Shown here piece by piece: positions 18,089-27,916 of a stretch of DNA of 64,000 bases. Every line of letters starts with the position of its first letter. The stretch's first letter is position 1. The position numbers and the translations under genes were made by a program. The notes under the pieces are model-generated. The model was not told where the DNA came from, did not search any database, and saw only the letters and a list, made by a program, of their open reading frames with translations. The DNA is from Flavobacterium ginsengisoli (GTDB lineage Bacteria; Bacteroidota; Bacteroidia; Flavobacteriales; Flavobacteriaceae), in assembly GCF_029625315.1 (NCBI RefSeq), contig NZ_CP121110.1:859501-923500 (forward strand), read 5' to 3'.

Positions 18089-18150
18089 TTTGCCACAGAT
18101 TAAAAGGATTTTTAGGATTAATCATTTAAATCTTTTTAATCTGTGGCAAA
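18089..18150. repeat. GCCACAGATTA-type inverted repeat, copy A
   Basis: TTTGCCACAGATTAAAA (from 18089) faces TTTTTAATCTGTGGCAAA (to 18150), a near-perfect inverted repeat with about 22-bp arms between the convergent ypdA and selO genes. It may act as a two-way transcription stop, although no T run follows. Confidence 0.75.
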
Positions 18151-18155
18151 TAAAT

Positions 18156-19725
18156 TTAAGAACTACAAGACAGCATAGAACAGCCAACCTTAGTTCTAGC
18201 CCAATCTGGGCGTTTTGCAAACCATTTTTCAAATTCTGGTTGTTCATCGTACGGATTTTTCAAAAGCTGAAATAATTCATCAACCAAAGAATAATCCTCT
18301 TTATCTGCAGCATCAATTGCTAATTGTGCCATGTAATTTCTCAGAACATATTTTGGATTAATTTGATTCATTTTTAAAATTCTTTCTTCATCAGAAAGCA
18401 ATTCAGAGTTTAATCTCTTTAAATAAACTGCAAACCATTTTTGCCAAGCATCGAGTACATTTCCTTTTATCTCTTCTGGAATATAAAATGCATATTCTAC
18501 TTTTTCGAAGGCTTGTTCTACAGAATCATCTTTTTTTAATCTTACTAAGATTTCTAAAAAAGATGGTCATGTCAGTTTCTGACAATTGTAAAATTTCTTC
18601 TAAACCTTTAATTATTTTATCATCAGCTTCACTTGAAGTAAATAGACCTAATTTACTTAAGAACATTTCTTTATATTCAGACTCAAATTCAATTATAAAT
18701 GAATCCAAAATTTTTTCTAAAGGAGCGGCTTCATTAATTAACGGATAAAGCGCATTGGCTAATTGAAACAAATTCCATTGTGCAACTTGCGGCTGATTTC
18801 CGAAACGATATCTTCTATTTTGTCTGTCTGTTGTATTTGGAGTCCAATCTGGATCATAGTTTTCCAACCATCCGTAGGGACCATAATCAATCGTAATTCC
18901 ATGAACTGACATATTATCAGTATTCATTACTCCATGAACAAATCCGACACGTTGCCAATGCAGAATCATTTCGCGAGTTGTATCGGCAACTTTCTGAAAG
19001 AATTGTAAATATTGTTCTTTTGGTTCTCCTTTTATCTCAGGAAAATAATGTTGAATAGTGTATTCAACAAAGTGTTTCAAGTTTTTTAGTTCATTTCTAG
19101 CTGTTAACATTTCGAAACTTCCAAAACGAATAAATGAAGGAGCAACACGACAAACAATTGCACCTTTTTCGTATGCAGGATTTCCGTTATATAAAACATC
19201 TCTTAATACCTGATCTCCAGAAAGAACAAGCGAAAGCGATCGAGTAGTTGGAACACCCAAATGATACATTGCTTCGGCACATAAATACTCTCTTATAGAA
19301 GAGCGTAAAACTGCCAAACCATCTGCAGTTCTTGAATACGGAGTTTTTCCAGCACCTTTTAGTTGCAATGTATAAAACTGATTATTGTTTTCAACTTCAG
19401 TTAAATTGATTGCGCGACCGTCGCCCAATTGTCCTGCCCAGTTTCCAAATTGATGACCAGCGTAACACATTGCATAAGGTTGTGATTCTGGAAGAATTTC
19501 TTTTCCAGAAAATATATTTAGAAATTCTTCTGAGTGAATTTCATCTTTAGAAATCCCAACTAATTCTGCAACTTCTTCAGATGCATGAATCAATTTTGGA
19601 TTTGAAGGCTTTACTGGATTTACGTATGAAAACAGCGTGTTTTTAACCTGACGAACTTCGTTTGTCAAATCTGGATCTGCTGGTAGTTCGGCAGTAAATC
19701 GATTATTTATTCTAAGATTTTTCAT
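18156..19725 (-). pseudogene. selO: SelO/YdiU protein adenylyltransferase, interrupted by one frameshift
   Basis: Read as one gene with a single extra base, this encodes about 522 residues, full length for SelO, a pseudokinase-fold enzyme that AMPylates proteins. The first part (to residue 399) has CYAGHQFGNWAGQLGDGRA, the nucleotide-binding KGAGKTPYSRTADG, and MNTDNMSVHGITIDYGPYGW. The last part ends GCSMLSCSS, where the Cys takes the place of selenocysteine in animal SelO. The frame breaks at an A7 run on the coding strand (T7 at 18531-18537); six A would restore KKDDSVEQAF. The cause could be an assembly error, a real mutation or slippage on the A run. Confidence 0.9.
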
Positions 19726-19743
19726 TTTGTTTTCTTTCTATAT

Positions 19744-19901
19744 GCCACAGATTACACAGATTAAAAAGATTTTTTTGTTTGCCACGAATTACACAAATTT
19801 CTAGTAATTTTAGGTTTAGTTAGAATAACATTCGTGAGAATTCGTGTAATTCGTGGCAAATAGAGAATAAATAAAAATTTTTCAATCGATATAATCTGTG
19901 G
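19744..19901. repeat. Nested inverted repeats of the GCCACAGATTA / GCCACGAATTACAC family
   Basis: An inner exact 17-bp pair, TTTGCCACGAATTACAC (19778-19794) and GTGTAATTCGTGGCAAA (19844-19860), is flanked by an outer pair CCACAGATTA (from 19745) and TAATCTGTGG (19892-19901). It fills the space between msrA and selO. It could form a cruciform or long RNA hairpin. Confidence 0.8.
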
Positions 19902-19912
19902 TAAACTTAAAT

Positions 19913-20446
19913 TTAGCCAATTAACATATCAGCGTACATTTTTTTAAGTTTTTGAATTTTTGGATCAATTACAACTTGACAGTATCCAGCTTCTTGATTT
20001 TCATTATAATAATTTTGATGATAATCTTCAGCTTCATAAAAAACTTCAAAAGGTTTTAATTGCGTTACAATTGGATCGCCATATGCAGGTTGTACTTCTT
20101 CAAATACTTTTTCTGCAATCTCTTTCTGTTCATCATTATGATATAGAATGATAGAACGATATTGCGTTCCACTGTCTCCGCCTTGACGGTTTAAAGTTGT
20201 TGGATCATGACTTGTCATGAATATAAAAATTAAGTCATGATATGAAATTATGTCAGGATTAAAAGTCACTTGTATTACTTCGGCGTGTCCGGTTCTTCCT
20301 GTACATACTTCACGATAAGCAGGATTCTTTATAAATCCGTCTGAATAACCCGATTTTATTGATTCTACACCTTTTAAACGCTGAATTACAGCTTCTATAC
20401 ACCAAAAACATCCGCCACCAAAGGTAGCTACAGATAAATTTCCCAT
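19913..20446 (-). CDS. msrA: Peptide-methionine (S)-S-oxide reductase
   Basis: 177 residues, a complete MsrA. The catalytic motif [11 protein letters not shown] is at residues 10-20, followed by the conserved [31 protein letters not shown], and a C-terminal [14 protein letters not shown] holding the likely resolving cysteine. It reduces methionine-S-sulfoxide in proteins with thioredoxin. The stop is close to the large inverted-repeat cluster. MsrA, glutathione peroxidase and the AMPylator SelO give the window several oxidative-stress genes, but they are not one operon. Confidence 0.95.
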   Translation of the reverse strand: MGNLSVATFGGGCFWCIEAVIQRLKGVESIKSGYSDGFIKNPAYREVCTGRTGHAEVIQVTFNPDIISYHDLIFIFMTSHDPTTLNRQGGDSGTQYRSIILYHNDEQKEIAEKVFEEVQPAYGDPIVTQLKPFEVFYEAEDYHQNYYNENQEAGYCQVVIDPKIQKLKKMYADMLIG

Positions 20447-20598
20447 AAATAATACTTTCTTTAAAGTTTAATGCCTATTAATTCGATAGGATATTATGAT
20501 AATTTATTAAAAAAAGTTGTTTTAACTAAAAATACCAAACGGTAATATAGTGTTTGAAGTTTACTATTGATAAATTCGCAATTTTATAAAAAACTATA

Positions 20599-20606
20599 TA
20601 TATTTG
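20599..20606 (+). promoter_or_regulatory. Predicted -7 element of the aminotransferase gene
   Basis: TATATTTG matches TAnnTTTG. It lies inside the longer reading frame that opens at 20567, which is why the ATG at 20630 is chosen as the gene start. Confidence 0.6.
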
Positions 20607-20629
20607 CAATCAAACACAAGGCACAACTA

Positions 20630-22118
20630 ATGGATAGCAAAAATAGTACCATGACCCTGGAAACTTATTTTCAGGAATTTAGACAAAATATTGTCGGTAT
20701 AAATCAAGAATTTACTTCGCCTTATGGCAGAAAATCAATAATTTACACAGATTGGACTGCCAGCGGAAGATTATATCGCCCAATTGAAGAAAAACTGCTA
20801 AATGCATTTGGACCTTTTGTAGCCAACACGCATACAGAAACGACTGTATCTGGTACTGCTATGACAAAAGCGTATCATCATGCAAGACACATTATTAAGC
20901 GTCACGCTAATGCGAATCATGATGATGTTTTGATTACAGACGGAACTGGAATGACGGGAGTTATCAATAAATTTCAGCGTATTTTAGGATTGAAAATTCC
21001 AGAAAACTTGAAAAGCTTTACAAATGTCCCTGCCGAGAAAAAGCCAATTGTTTTTATTTCGCATATGGAGCATCATTCTAATCAGACTTCTTGGTTAGAA
21101 ACTATTGCAGATGTTGAAATTATTCCGTCTTGTGAAAAAGGACTTTTTAATTTAGAGAACCTTGAAGCTTTACTTGAAAAATATAAAGATAGAACGATAA
21201 AAATTGCTTCTATTACAGCATGTTCGAATGTTACGGGTTTAAGAACGCCTTTTCACGAAGCAACGAAAATTAATGCATCACTATAATGGTGTTTGTTTTG
21301 TTGATTTTGCTTGTTCTGGACCTTATGTAGAAATTGATATGCATCCAGCAGACCCAGAATCTTATTTAGATGCTGTTTTTATGTCTCCGCATAAATTCTT
21401 AGGAGGTCCAGGAACATCTGGTGTTTTAATTTTCAATAAGAAATTATACAACAATATGATTCCTGATTGCCCGGGAGGAGGAACGGTAAGTTGGACAAAT
21501 CCGTGGGGAGAACATAAATATATTGATAATATTGAAGATCGCGAAGATGGAGGAACTCCTGGTTTTCTTCAAGTTATCAAAACTGCTTTGGCAATTGAGT
21601 TAAAAGAAGAAATGGGAATTGAAAACATAATGGAGCGTGAGCACGAAATTGTTGATTATGTTTTCTCTCAATTAGAACCAGTTGAAAATATTAAAATTTT
21701 AGCAGGTCAGCATAAAGAACGTCTTGGTGTAATTTCATTTTTCATTGATGATCTTCACTTCAACTTAGGAGTTAAGATTTTAAATGATCGTTTTGGAATT
21801 CAGACTAGAGGAGGGTGCAGCTGCGCAGGAACTTACGGTCACTATTTATTACATGTTGATCAAGAAACATCTAATAAATTGGTTAATGAAATTACGATTG
21901 GCGATTTAATCAAAAAACCGGGATGGATTAGAATGTCGATTCACCCGACAACTACTTATGAAGAAATTGCTTTTGTTTGCAGAAGTATAAAAGAGTTAGT
22001 CGCAAATCATAAAGCTTGGGCTTTGGATTATTCTTATGATAAAGAGCGTAATGAGTTTATTCATAAAGATGCAACTTCTTTTGAAGATGAATTAGTGGAA
22101 AGCTGGTTTAAATCTTAA
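20630..22118 (+). pseudogene. Class V aminotransferase (selenocysteine lyase/cysteine desulfurase-like), one frameshift
   Basis: Two overlapping frames join into one PLP enzyme of about 495 residues. The first part carries TDWTASGRLYRPIEEKL and HMEHHSNQTSW and ends in SNVTGLRTPFHEATKI. The second resumes with VCFVDFACSGPYVEIDMHP and has the PLP lysine in FMSPHKFLGGPGTSG and RGGCSCAGTYGHYLL. One extra A at 21272/21273 (AAAATTAATG where AAAATTATG would keep frame) causes the break. The second frame has its own ATG, so reinitiation is possible, but PLP and substrate sites would then lie on separate chains. The specific substrate is unknown. Confidence 0.85.
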
Positions 22119-22148
22119 GCCCTAATACTTAAAAGGCTTATATTTTTT

Positions 22149-22226
22149 TTAGCCACAGATTAAAAAGATTAAAGGATTTATAAAAAATATGTCTGAAACT
22201 TTCTAATCTGTGGCTAATTTTTTTAA
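22149..22226. repeat. GCCACAGATTA inverted repeat, copy C, terminator-like
   Basis: TTAGCCACAGATTA (22149-22162) and TAATCTGTGGCTAA (22204-22217) form an exact 14-bp pair, followed directly by a run of seven or more T. It probably terminates the aminotransferase transcript while belonging to the dispersed repeat family. Confidence 0.75.
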
Positions 22227-22370
22227 CGAAAAGAGCGCAAAGATTTTTATAGATTTTGTGTGATAATCTTTGTGTTTATTGAGGTCGCAAAGGAGAAAAA
22301 CTGACTTTTTTTTGCTAAAAGTTTCAGAACTGTTGAGTTTGTTATTTCTTATGAAAACTAAACTTCTAAT

Positions 22371-22445
22371 TTAGCCCCGATAGAAGTGAAAATCCTTTTG
22401 TGGTGGGGTTCACCGCAAAAGATTGAAACGAATAGCGGGACTGGA
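22371..22445. repeat. Dispersed 75-base repeat, copy 2 (opposite orientation to 13250-13355)
   Basis: TAGCCCCGATAGAAGTGA, AATCCTTTTGTGGTGGGGTT, CACCGCAAAAGATTG and AATAGCGGGACT correspond word for word, with substitutions, to the reverse complement of the copy at 13280-13355. Compensatory changes keep the central hairpin. Confidence 0.7.
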
Positions 22446-22481
22446 CGTCTTGAGAAAACGAATTTTTCTGCTTTTAAAAAA

Positions 22482-24226
22482 TTACATAATCAATCGAACA
22501 CCACCTAAATCGGCAACACGATAGGAGAATTTATTTCCAGGCGAGCCGATAAACATAAAGTTTTTGGGGATTTTCCATTTCTCAGAAAGTTCATCAATGA
22601 TTTCTGGACCAAATACACCGTCAATTTCTATGTATTCAATGTCTAGCCCTCCATAAGCACGATCTAAAACTTCTAAGTCTTTCTTTAGCACTTCGTTGTT
22701 TACAGTGTCTTTTTTGACATGAACAATTTTTAATTTCTTAGTTGTTTCGTTGTCTTCAACATATTGCAAAACTTTATTTAAGATTGTTATATCGTCTCCT
22801 TTTGTAAAGAAAACAAATTCTTGCGAATTGATTTCAGAGCTAAGTTTCTCCAAATAACGATTACTGAGAATCACCATTTTACGTAGCGGCTGATAGAAAT
22901 ATTCTAAAGCTTCAATTAATAAACGGATTAAGGTAACGCGATTGAGCATAATTCCGATAAAGATTAAGGCCGGAACCATGTATTGTAAAAAAGTGTAAAA
23001 TGAATTGATATTAAGGAGCATGTTTCCGAAAAATGTCGCAATCACCGAAGCTACCGCAATAACAACTGAAATGCCACGAGCACGCTCTGGTCTAGGAAGT
23101 TTTCTGCGTTTGTATTTTAAGAGTAAATTTCCAATTCCGAAAAGTGCCATTACAGCTAGGAAAGAAAAGGTATAAACTCCAGCTAAAGATTCTAAATGTC
23201 CGTTTGTTGCAAAAAGAACTGAAATACAAAGAATTAAAAAACTTAAAACAATTCTATAGTGAGAACCTCTTTTATTTTGTTTTAAAAAATAATTAGGTAA
23301 AATACGGTCTAATGTCATTCGATTTAAAAGCCCAGAAACTCCCACAAATGAAGTCAAAACGGCTCCGCAAAGTACCATTACAGCATCAATAGAAATGAGC
23401 CAAGCAAGCCATGAACCACCAGTGGTTTCTCCTAAATGTGCCAGAAGCGATTCCTTGTTTTCGCCTACTTCTGTAAGTGGAATTACACTTATTAACAAAA
23501 TAGCAATTACCGGATTGAAGAAACTCACTATTCCCCACATGTTACCAAGTGTTTTTGGAAAAACGCCTTGTTCCTGTTCTTCTACAAAGTTGGCTGAACT
23601 TTCAAAACCAGAAATCCCTAACATAGCGGCAGAAAAACCTAGAAAAAGAGCTGTTTCAATACTTCCAGACGTAATTGGAGTTTGCCAATTAATATGAAAA
23701 GTATCTAAACCATGAGTCAAAACAAACCAGATTGATGCCAAAACAAGCAAAGCCAAGGTTCCAATATGCGTCATAAAAATAATAACTGCTACAAATGCAG
23801 ATTCTCCGATTCCTAAAATAGCTAATCCTGTAAAAAGTACTAAAACTACCACCGTTGCTATAGTTACATTAAGATTCTCAAAGATTCCGTGTAGGTAATG
23901 CATTCCTTCAGAAGCTGAAATTACAGCAGTTGCCATATAAGATAAAACCGTTAACGTTGCAGCCAAGGAAGCTAAACGTTTTGTTGAAGTGTTTAATAAA
24001 ACATTGTAAGCTCCTCCGTTTAAAGGAATTGCACCAACAACTTCTGCATAAATTTTTTCTGAAAAGAAACAATACTGCAAGCAACAATTAAAAGAGAAAT
24101 CCAAGCATATTGTCCTGCATATAAGATGGTCAAAGCTGAAACATATAGACAAGAAGAGCTAATATCGTTTCCACAAATTGCAGTTGCCTGTAATTGATTT
24201 AATTTTTTGTGTACGATTTCTTTCAT
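22482..24226 (-). pseudogene. APC-family amino acid permease, one frameshift near the N terminus
   Basis: The joined product is about 581 residues. It starts MKEIVHKKLNQLQATAICGN and has about twelve transmembrane helices (for example EVVGAIPLNGGAYNVLLN and SAAMLGISGFESSANFVEEQ). A soluble C-terminal domain of about 110 residues resembles a UspA-like or nucleotide-binding regulatory domain (TKGDDITILNKVLQYVED). APC permeases move amino acids or amines across the inner membrane. The frame breaks at a T6 run (24053-24058); one more base would read FQKKIYAEVVGAIP. The long minus-strand frame starting at 24152 has a nonsense N terminus before IYAEVVG. Confidence 0.85.
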
Positions 24227-24247
24227 CAGTATTGATAATTAACACTT

Positions 24248-24799
24248 TTAATAAAATTTAAGTAACAAAATAATTATAATCGAACGTAGGCAGATAATGT
24301 ATAAAATACGAAAAATACTTTGTGCTGTTTTATTTGCTTTTTGGAACTGTCTAAGCGCCGATAGCGCTTGTGCCTGAACTTTTTTCTGAAAAAATCCTGT
24401 CCATCCCAATAAATAACCAGTTAAGCCAAAGGCTTGTTTTGACCATTTCCAAACGTCAAAGTTATCAGTGTGTTTGATAATTAATCCGTCTTGAAAGATA
24501 AATTCGGCCGAGATTTTATTAATAACTTCTCTATTTGTTTTGCTAAAGTTATATGTAGCAGTCCAATTTGCCGAACCAGTTGAATCGTCTGCCTTTACGT
24601 TTGAAAATTCGATTTTTAGCTTGCCTTTACTTTTTAAAAGCAACATTTCCCACATTTTAGAAACCTGTTCTTCTTTTAATAAACCAAAAGCTGGATCAAT
24701 AAAATGAACTTTCGGATGATAGCATTCACTCATTGTTTTAGCATCTGCATTTGCGAAAGCGGTATAGAATTTTGTTATTAAGGCTTCATTTGGATTCAT
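24248..24799 (-). CDS. NTF2-like/SnoaL family protein
   Basis: As read, 183 residues. Residues 1-135 form an NTF2-like fold starting EALITKFYTAFANADAKTM, with YHPKVHFIDPAFG and the central NWTATYNFSKTNREVINKI. Such proteins are small cone-shaped enzymes or binding domains; the ligand is unknown. The last 35 residues (from AQSIFRILYIICLRS) are unlike the family. One additional A in the A5 run (24338-24342 on the plus strand) would end the protein at FQKSK, so a missing base is likely here too. Confidence 0.7.
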   Translation of the reverse strand: MNPNEALITKFYTAFANADAKTMSECYHPKVHFIDPAFGLLKEEQVSKMWEMLLLKSKGKLKIEFSNVKADDSTGSANWTATYNFSKTNREVINKISAEFIFQDGLIIKHTDNFDVWKWSKQAFGLTGYLLGWTGFFQKKVQAQALSALRQFQKANKTAQSIFRILYIICLRSIIIILLLKFY

Positions 24800-24846
24800 A
24801 AAAAAATATTTATGTTAAATATAAGATTTATTAGATTAAAAAATCA

Positions 24847-25371
24847 TTATAAAACACTAATTTCTTTAGCTGTATCAAATGTTTTTTTAGATTTATCAAA
24901 TGCAGTTGAGAAATACTTCATTTTATTATAAGCTGTAAAATGACCGGTTAGATTTCCAGAAATGTCTGGCCCGCCAACAATTATAAATCGTACAGCATAA
25001 ATATCTGTCTTTTTAAGTTTTAGCCATTCTGCAGCTGTAAAATAGTAATAAGCAGTTGTTGTTCCGTCTGCAGATTCTTTTACATTTTTGTCTGTACATG
25101 CAATAACATCAGCATTTGTCAGATCGACATAAACACCACCAGCTATTTTTGCTTTGTCACTTGCTGTAGAAATGGTTAGTTTTAAAACACCTCCTTTATC
25201 TGTTTTAGCTATTTGAACATTGATTTCGCCAGAGTAAGCATATTTATCGCAGATAAAAGGGTATTCCTGCGTTGCAGGATAAGGTGCTGAACCTTTAACG
25301 CTTATGGTTTGCTGTGCTGAAGCAAAAGTTGAAACAAATAACAACAGGAGTAGTGGAAGTTTAAAATTCAT
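24847..25371 (-). CDS. Exported protein of unknown function
   Basis: 174 residues. A clear signal peptide (PLLLLLFVSTFASAQQ) precedes a mostly beta-strand domain with two cysteines (FICDKYAYSG and VIACTDKNV) that may form a disulfide. I do not recognise a family. The gene is third or fourth in a tightly spaced minus-strand series running from 27216 to 24248 (methyltransferase-like, M23 peptidase, lipoprotein, this protein, NTF2-like), which suggests a cell-envelope operon. Confidence 0.65.
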   Translation of the reverse strand: MNFKLPLLLLLFVSTFASAQQTISVKGSAPYPATQEYPFICDKYAYSGEINVQIAKTDKGGVLKLTISTASDKAKIAGGVYVDLTNADVIACTDKNVKESADGTTTAYYYFTAAEWLKLKKTDIYAVRFIIVGGPDISGNLTGHFTAYNKMKYFSTAFDKSKKTFDTAKEISVL

Positions 25372-25384
25372 ATATATATAGTAT

Positions 25385-25862
25385 TTATTGATCAGCTAAT
25401 TTGGCATCAAATTTCTCATCCCAATCCATTGATTTTATGGCAGAAATAAGATTGTCTTCATTTACAAAAATGCGCAATTCTTTATTGGCCACTTTTTTGG
25501 TGTACAATGCATGATAGCGGTAAATGACTTCATGTTTGGTTTTGTAAACTCCGTCTAATTTTAAGTCTATGAAACTTCCATAGTATTGCCTAAATCTTTG
25601 GCAGGTTTTAGTTAAACGCTCTTCTGTAGTGTTTTCCATAACCGATTTAGTTACTTCAGTTTCATTAAAAGGTTTAAATTTTGAAGTGTTACAAGTTTCT
25701 AAAACTCTCTTTCCTAAATCATAGGCTTTTCGTCTGCTGATTTGCACTTACTTCTTCTCCAGAAACTTTTTTAATTTTTAAATCTTCCGTATCTCTACTT
25801 ACTGTTTTCGATTTACATCCAATTAATAATAACAAACATATAATCAATCCTGCTTTCTTCAT
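25385..25862 (-). pseudogene. Small lipoprotein of unknown function, one frameshift
   Basis: The ATG at 25862 opens a frame with a textbook lipoprotein signal (CLLLLIGCKSKT, lipobox cysteine at residue 16). It continues to SGEEVSANQQTK, where one extra T in the T4 run 25727-25730 shifts it. Removing that base continues directly into AYDLGKRVLETCNTSKF and on to KFDAKLADQ, about 158 residues in all. The minus-strand frame alone begins at a GTG at 25747 and lacks the signal. The gene lies six bases after the M23 gene stop. No known domain is recognised. Confidence 0.7.
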
Positions 25863-25868
25863 AACTAT

Positions 25869-26545
25869 TTAAGTAATTTTTAATAATAAGTTAGGATCGG
25901 GACAATTTTCGATATAAAAGTTTAGGTCTTTTGTATTGCATACACCAGGATAATCTCCCCAGTAATCACCAATTTTATGGATAATCTGAAAGTGGACATG
26001 CGGCGCATAATCCCCATTTACTAAAGCGCTTCCTAAAGTCGCAATCTTTTCACCTTTCTTAAATTGGTCTCCGATATTTAAATTTTCTATACTTTCTAAC
26101 GATAAATGTCCATATAAAGTATAAAATTTTTCATTTTCAATTTCATGCTCCAATATAATAGTAGGCCCATAGTCTCCCAATCCAATATTATTTTTAAAAC
26201 TATGAACTGTTCCATCAAGTGCAGCAAGCACAACTGTTCCTTCTTCTGCCCAAAGATCTAGACCAATATGAATATTACGTTCTGGTCTAGAAGCATCCAA
26301 AAAATGGGGCTTCTTTGATATAGAAATCTTCCTTCTATATAACCGCCAAATGCAACTTTAGCGCTATTTTCTTTAAGAAAATTTGAAATGTATTTTTCAA
26401 AATCTTCTGAGGTATCTAATTTCTGACTTATTAATTCTTCATTTGAAACCGATAAATTTAACGGCGTATATTCTGAGATATTAATTGAGGCATCAATAAT
26501 TTTAGTAGGTGGTAGAGAATTTAAGATTGAGGCTAGGGGTTTCAT
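25869..26545 (-). pseudogene. M23-family metallopeptidase (LytM-like), one frameshift
   Basis: The joined product is about 225 residues. The N-terminal part starts MKPLASILNSLPPTKIIDAS and reaches GRFLYQRSP; the C-terminal part carries the peptidase domain. Zinc ligands are visible: HIGLDLWAEEGT (HxxxD) and YAPHVHFQIIH (HxH). These enzymes cut peptidoglycan cross-bridges, though no export signal is evident here. The break is at an A6 run (26299-26304). Seven A would give SPIFLDASRPERNIH without interruption. It begins five bases after the stop of the methyltransferase-like gene. Confidence 0.82.
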
Positions 26546-26550
26546 GAAAT

Positions 26551-27216
26551 TTAAGCTACTTTATTAATTATTATTAATTCATTGTGGACTTCTATTCGGG
26601 GAAGCATTTTGGTTTGAAATAATTTAGGATTTACTTCTGCAACATACTTTCTATTTCTAATATTATGTGCTTCATCTAATATCATGGTATTGAATAAAAT
26701 AAAACCATCATCTTTTAGAAGCGTACAGATTCTATCTACAAAAAACTTTTCAAACAAGAAATTCGGCATATGAGTGTCTTCAAAAATGTCAATTATAATA
26801 AGATCGTACTTATCTTTTGTTTTTAGAACAAATTCAAATGCATCATCAATAACAACTTCCAATTCCTTAATTTGGTAAAGATTAAAATACTTATTAGCAA
26901 TTTGGATCATATCTGGATCGATTTCTACTCCAGTTATTTTTTCCTTGTATTCAATCTCATTTACTAATGTTTTAACGACACTTCCACCAGCAACTCCCAA
27001 TAAAAGAATATGCTCCATTTCTTTAATTTTCTGATAACCAATATTTCTAAGCCCGTATCTTAATATACGTTGCAAACTTCCGTATGAATAATTTGTGTTT
27101 TCAGTGTCTAATACTAATTCTCCATTTGCCCACGTGACCTCGATCATTTTGCTTCTGGCCGATTTTTTCTTGAAAATTTTTATTGGAATTATGTAACTGA
27201 AAAATTTTTGAATCAT
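26551..27216 (-). CDS. Spermidine synthase-like methyltransferase-fold protein
   Basis: 221 residues with one Rossmann methyltransferase fold of the polyamine-synthase type: GSLQRILRYGL, the nucleotide-binding HILLLGVAGGSVVKTL, ITGVEIDPDMIQIANKYF, and YDLIIIDIFEDTHMP. True spermidine synthases have an Asp pair for the amine; here the segment is DIFED, so activity on polyamines is uncertain. It heads a minus-strand operon with the M23 peptidase. The promoter element is at 27233-27240. Confidence 0.78.
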   Translation of the reverse strand: MIQKFFSYIIPIKIFKKKSARSKMIEVTWANGELVLDTENTNYSYGSLQRILRYGLRNIGYQKIKEMEHILLLGVAGGSVVKTLVNEIEYKEKITGVEIDPDMIQIANKYFNLYQIKELEVVIDDAFEFVLKTKDKYDLIIIDIFEDTHMPNFLFEKFFVDRICTLLKDDGFILFNTMILDEAHNIRNRKYVAEVNPKLFQTKMLPRIEVHNELIIINKVA

Positions 27217-27232
27217 TTTTTATGCTTTTACT

Positions 27233-27266
27233 CAAATTTACCATTAAATCTTTTATTTTGCACCAA
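27233..27266 (-). promoter_or_regulatory. Predicted promoter of the spermidine-synthase-like operon
   Basis: On the minus strand TAAATTTG (27240-27233) is preceded after 23 bases by TTG (27266-27264). Confidence 0.55.
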
Positions 27267-27280
27267 ATATTAAACCTTTA

Positions 27281-27832
27281 ATGAAAAAACTATTATACAA
27301 ATTCATATTTTTCAAGCTAATGGGCTGGAAAATAGTAGGTGTAGAAAATGCCGAAGTTAAAAAATGCATACTAATGGTAATGCCTCATACAAGTAATCAT
27401 GATTTTTATATCGGACTTTTCACTCGCGGAATTTCGGGACTACAGATGAATTGGGTAGGAAAGAAGGAGTTATTTAAATTCCCTTTTGGTTATTATTTTA
27501 GAAATGTTGGTGGAGAACCTTTAGATCGCTCTGGCGGATTAAATAAAGTAGATTCTATTGCGACTATTTTTGACAGAAAAGAAATCTTTCGTTTGGCGGT
27601 TGCACCAGAAGGAACTAGAAAAGAAGTAAAAGAAATAAAAACGGGATTTTATTTTATAGCGCTTAAAGCGAATGTACCAATTGTTCCGGTAGCTTTTGAT
27701 TGGGGTAAGAAAGAAGTAAATCTTGGAGCGCCATTTTATCCGACTGGAAATTATGAAGCCGATTTTGAAGTTTTGAAAAAACACTATATTGGTGTTCTAG
27801 GAAAAATTCCGCAAAATGGGGTAAAACTATAA
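27281..27832 (+). CDS. 1-acyl-sn-glycerol-3-phosphate acyltransferase family protein
   Basis: 183 residues, at the short end for the family. The HX4D catalytic motif is MPHTSNHDFYIG, with the acyl-acceptor motif FRNVGGEPLDRSGG, VAPEGTRKEVKEIKTGFY, and the late VPIVPVAFDWG. These enzymes acylate lysophosphatidate or related lipids at the inner membrane. The first 20 residues are only weakly hydrophobic. Divergent from the spermidine-synthase-like gene, with overlapping promoter regions. Confidence 0.85.
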   Translation: MKKLLYKFIFFKLMGWKIVGVENAEVKKCILMVMPHTSNHDFYIGLFTRGISGLQMNWVGKKELFKFPFGYYFRNVGGEPLDRSGGLNKVDSIATIFDRKEIFRLAVAPEGTRKEVKEIKTGFYFIALKANVPIVPVAFDWGKKEVNLGAPFYPTGNYEADFEVLKKHYIGVLGKIPQNGVKL

Positions 27833-27916
27833 TTTTTGAGATTTTTTTCAAACGCGTGAGAATCGCGTATTTGAAAATTTTTTGAACAGAGAGTCAAATA
27901 TGCGCTAAATTTTGCA

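Larger units (their letters stand above)
22119..22481. other. 363-base geneless spacer made largely of repeats
   Basis: It contains the third GCCACAGATTA inverted repeat (22149-22217), a stretch with GCGCAAAGATTTT and GGTCGCAAAGG words (about 22230-22295), and the second copy of the 75-base dispersed repeat (22371-22445). I see no gene in it. Confidence 0.6.

Noticed and set aside
18525..18545. Programmed -1 frameshift at A AAA AAG in selO
   Set aside because: The heptamer is present, but restoring SelO needs a +1 shift, not -1; an indel or transcriptional slippage explains it better.
24005..24152. A long start for the permease reading MSICFSFDHLICRTICLDF
   Set aside because: This is the out-of-frame translation upstream of the frameshift; the true N terminus begins at 24226 in the other frame.
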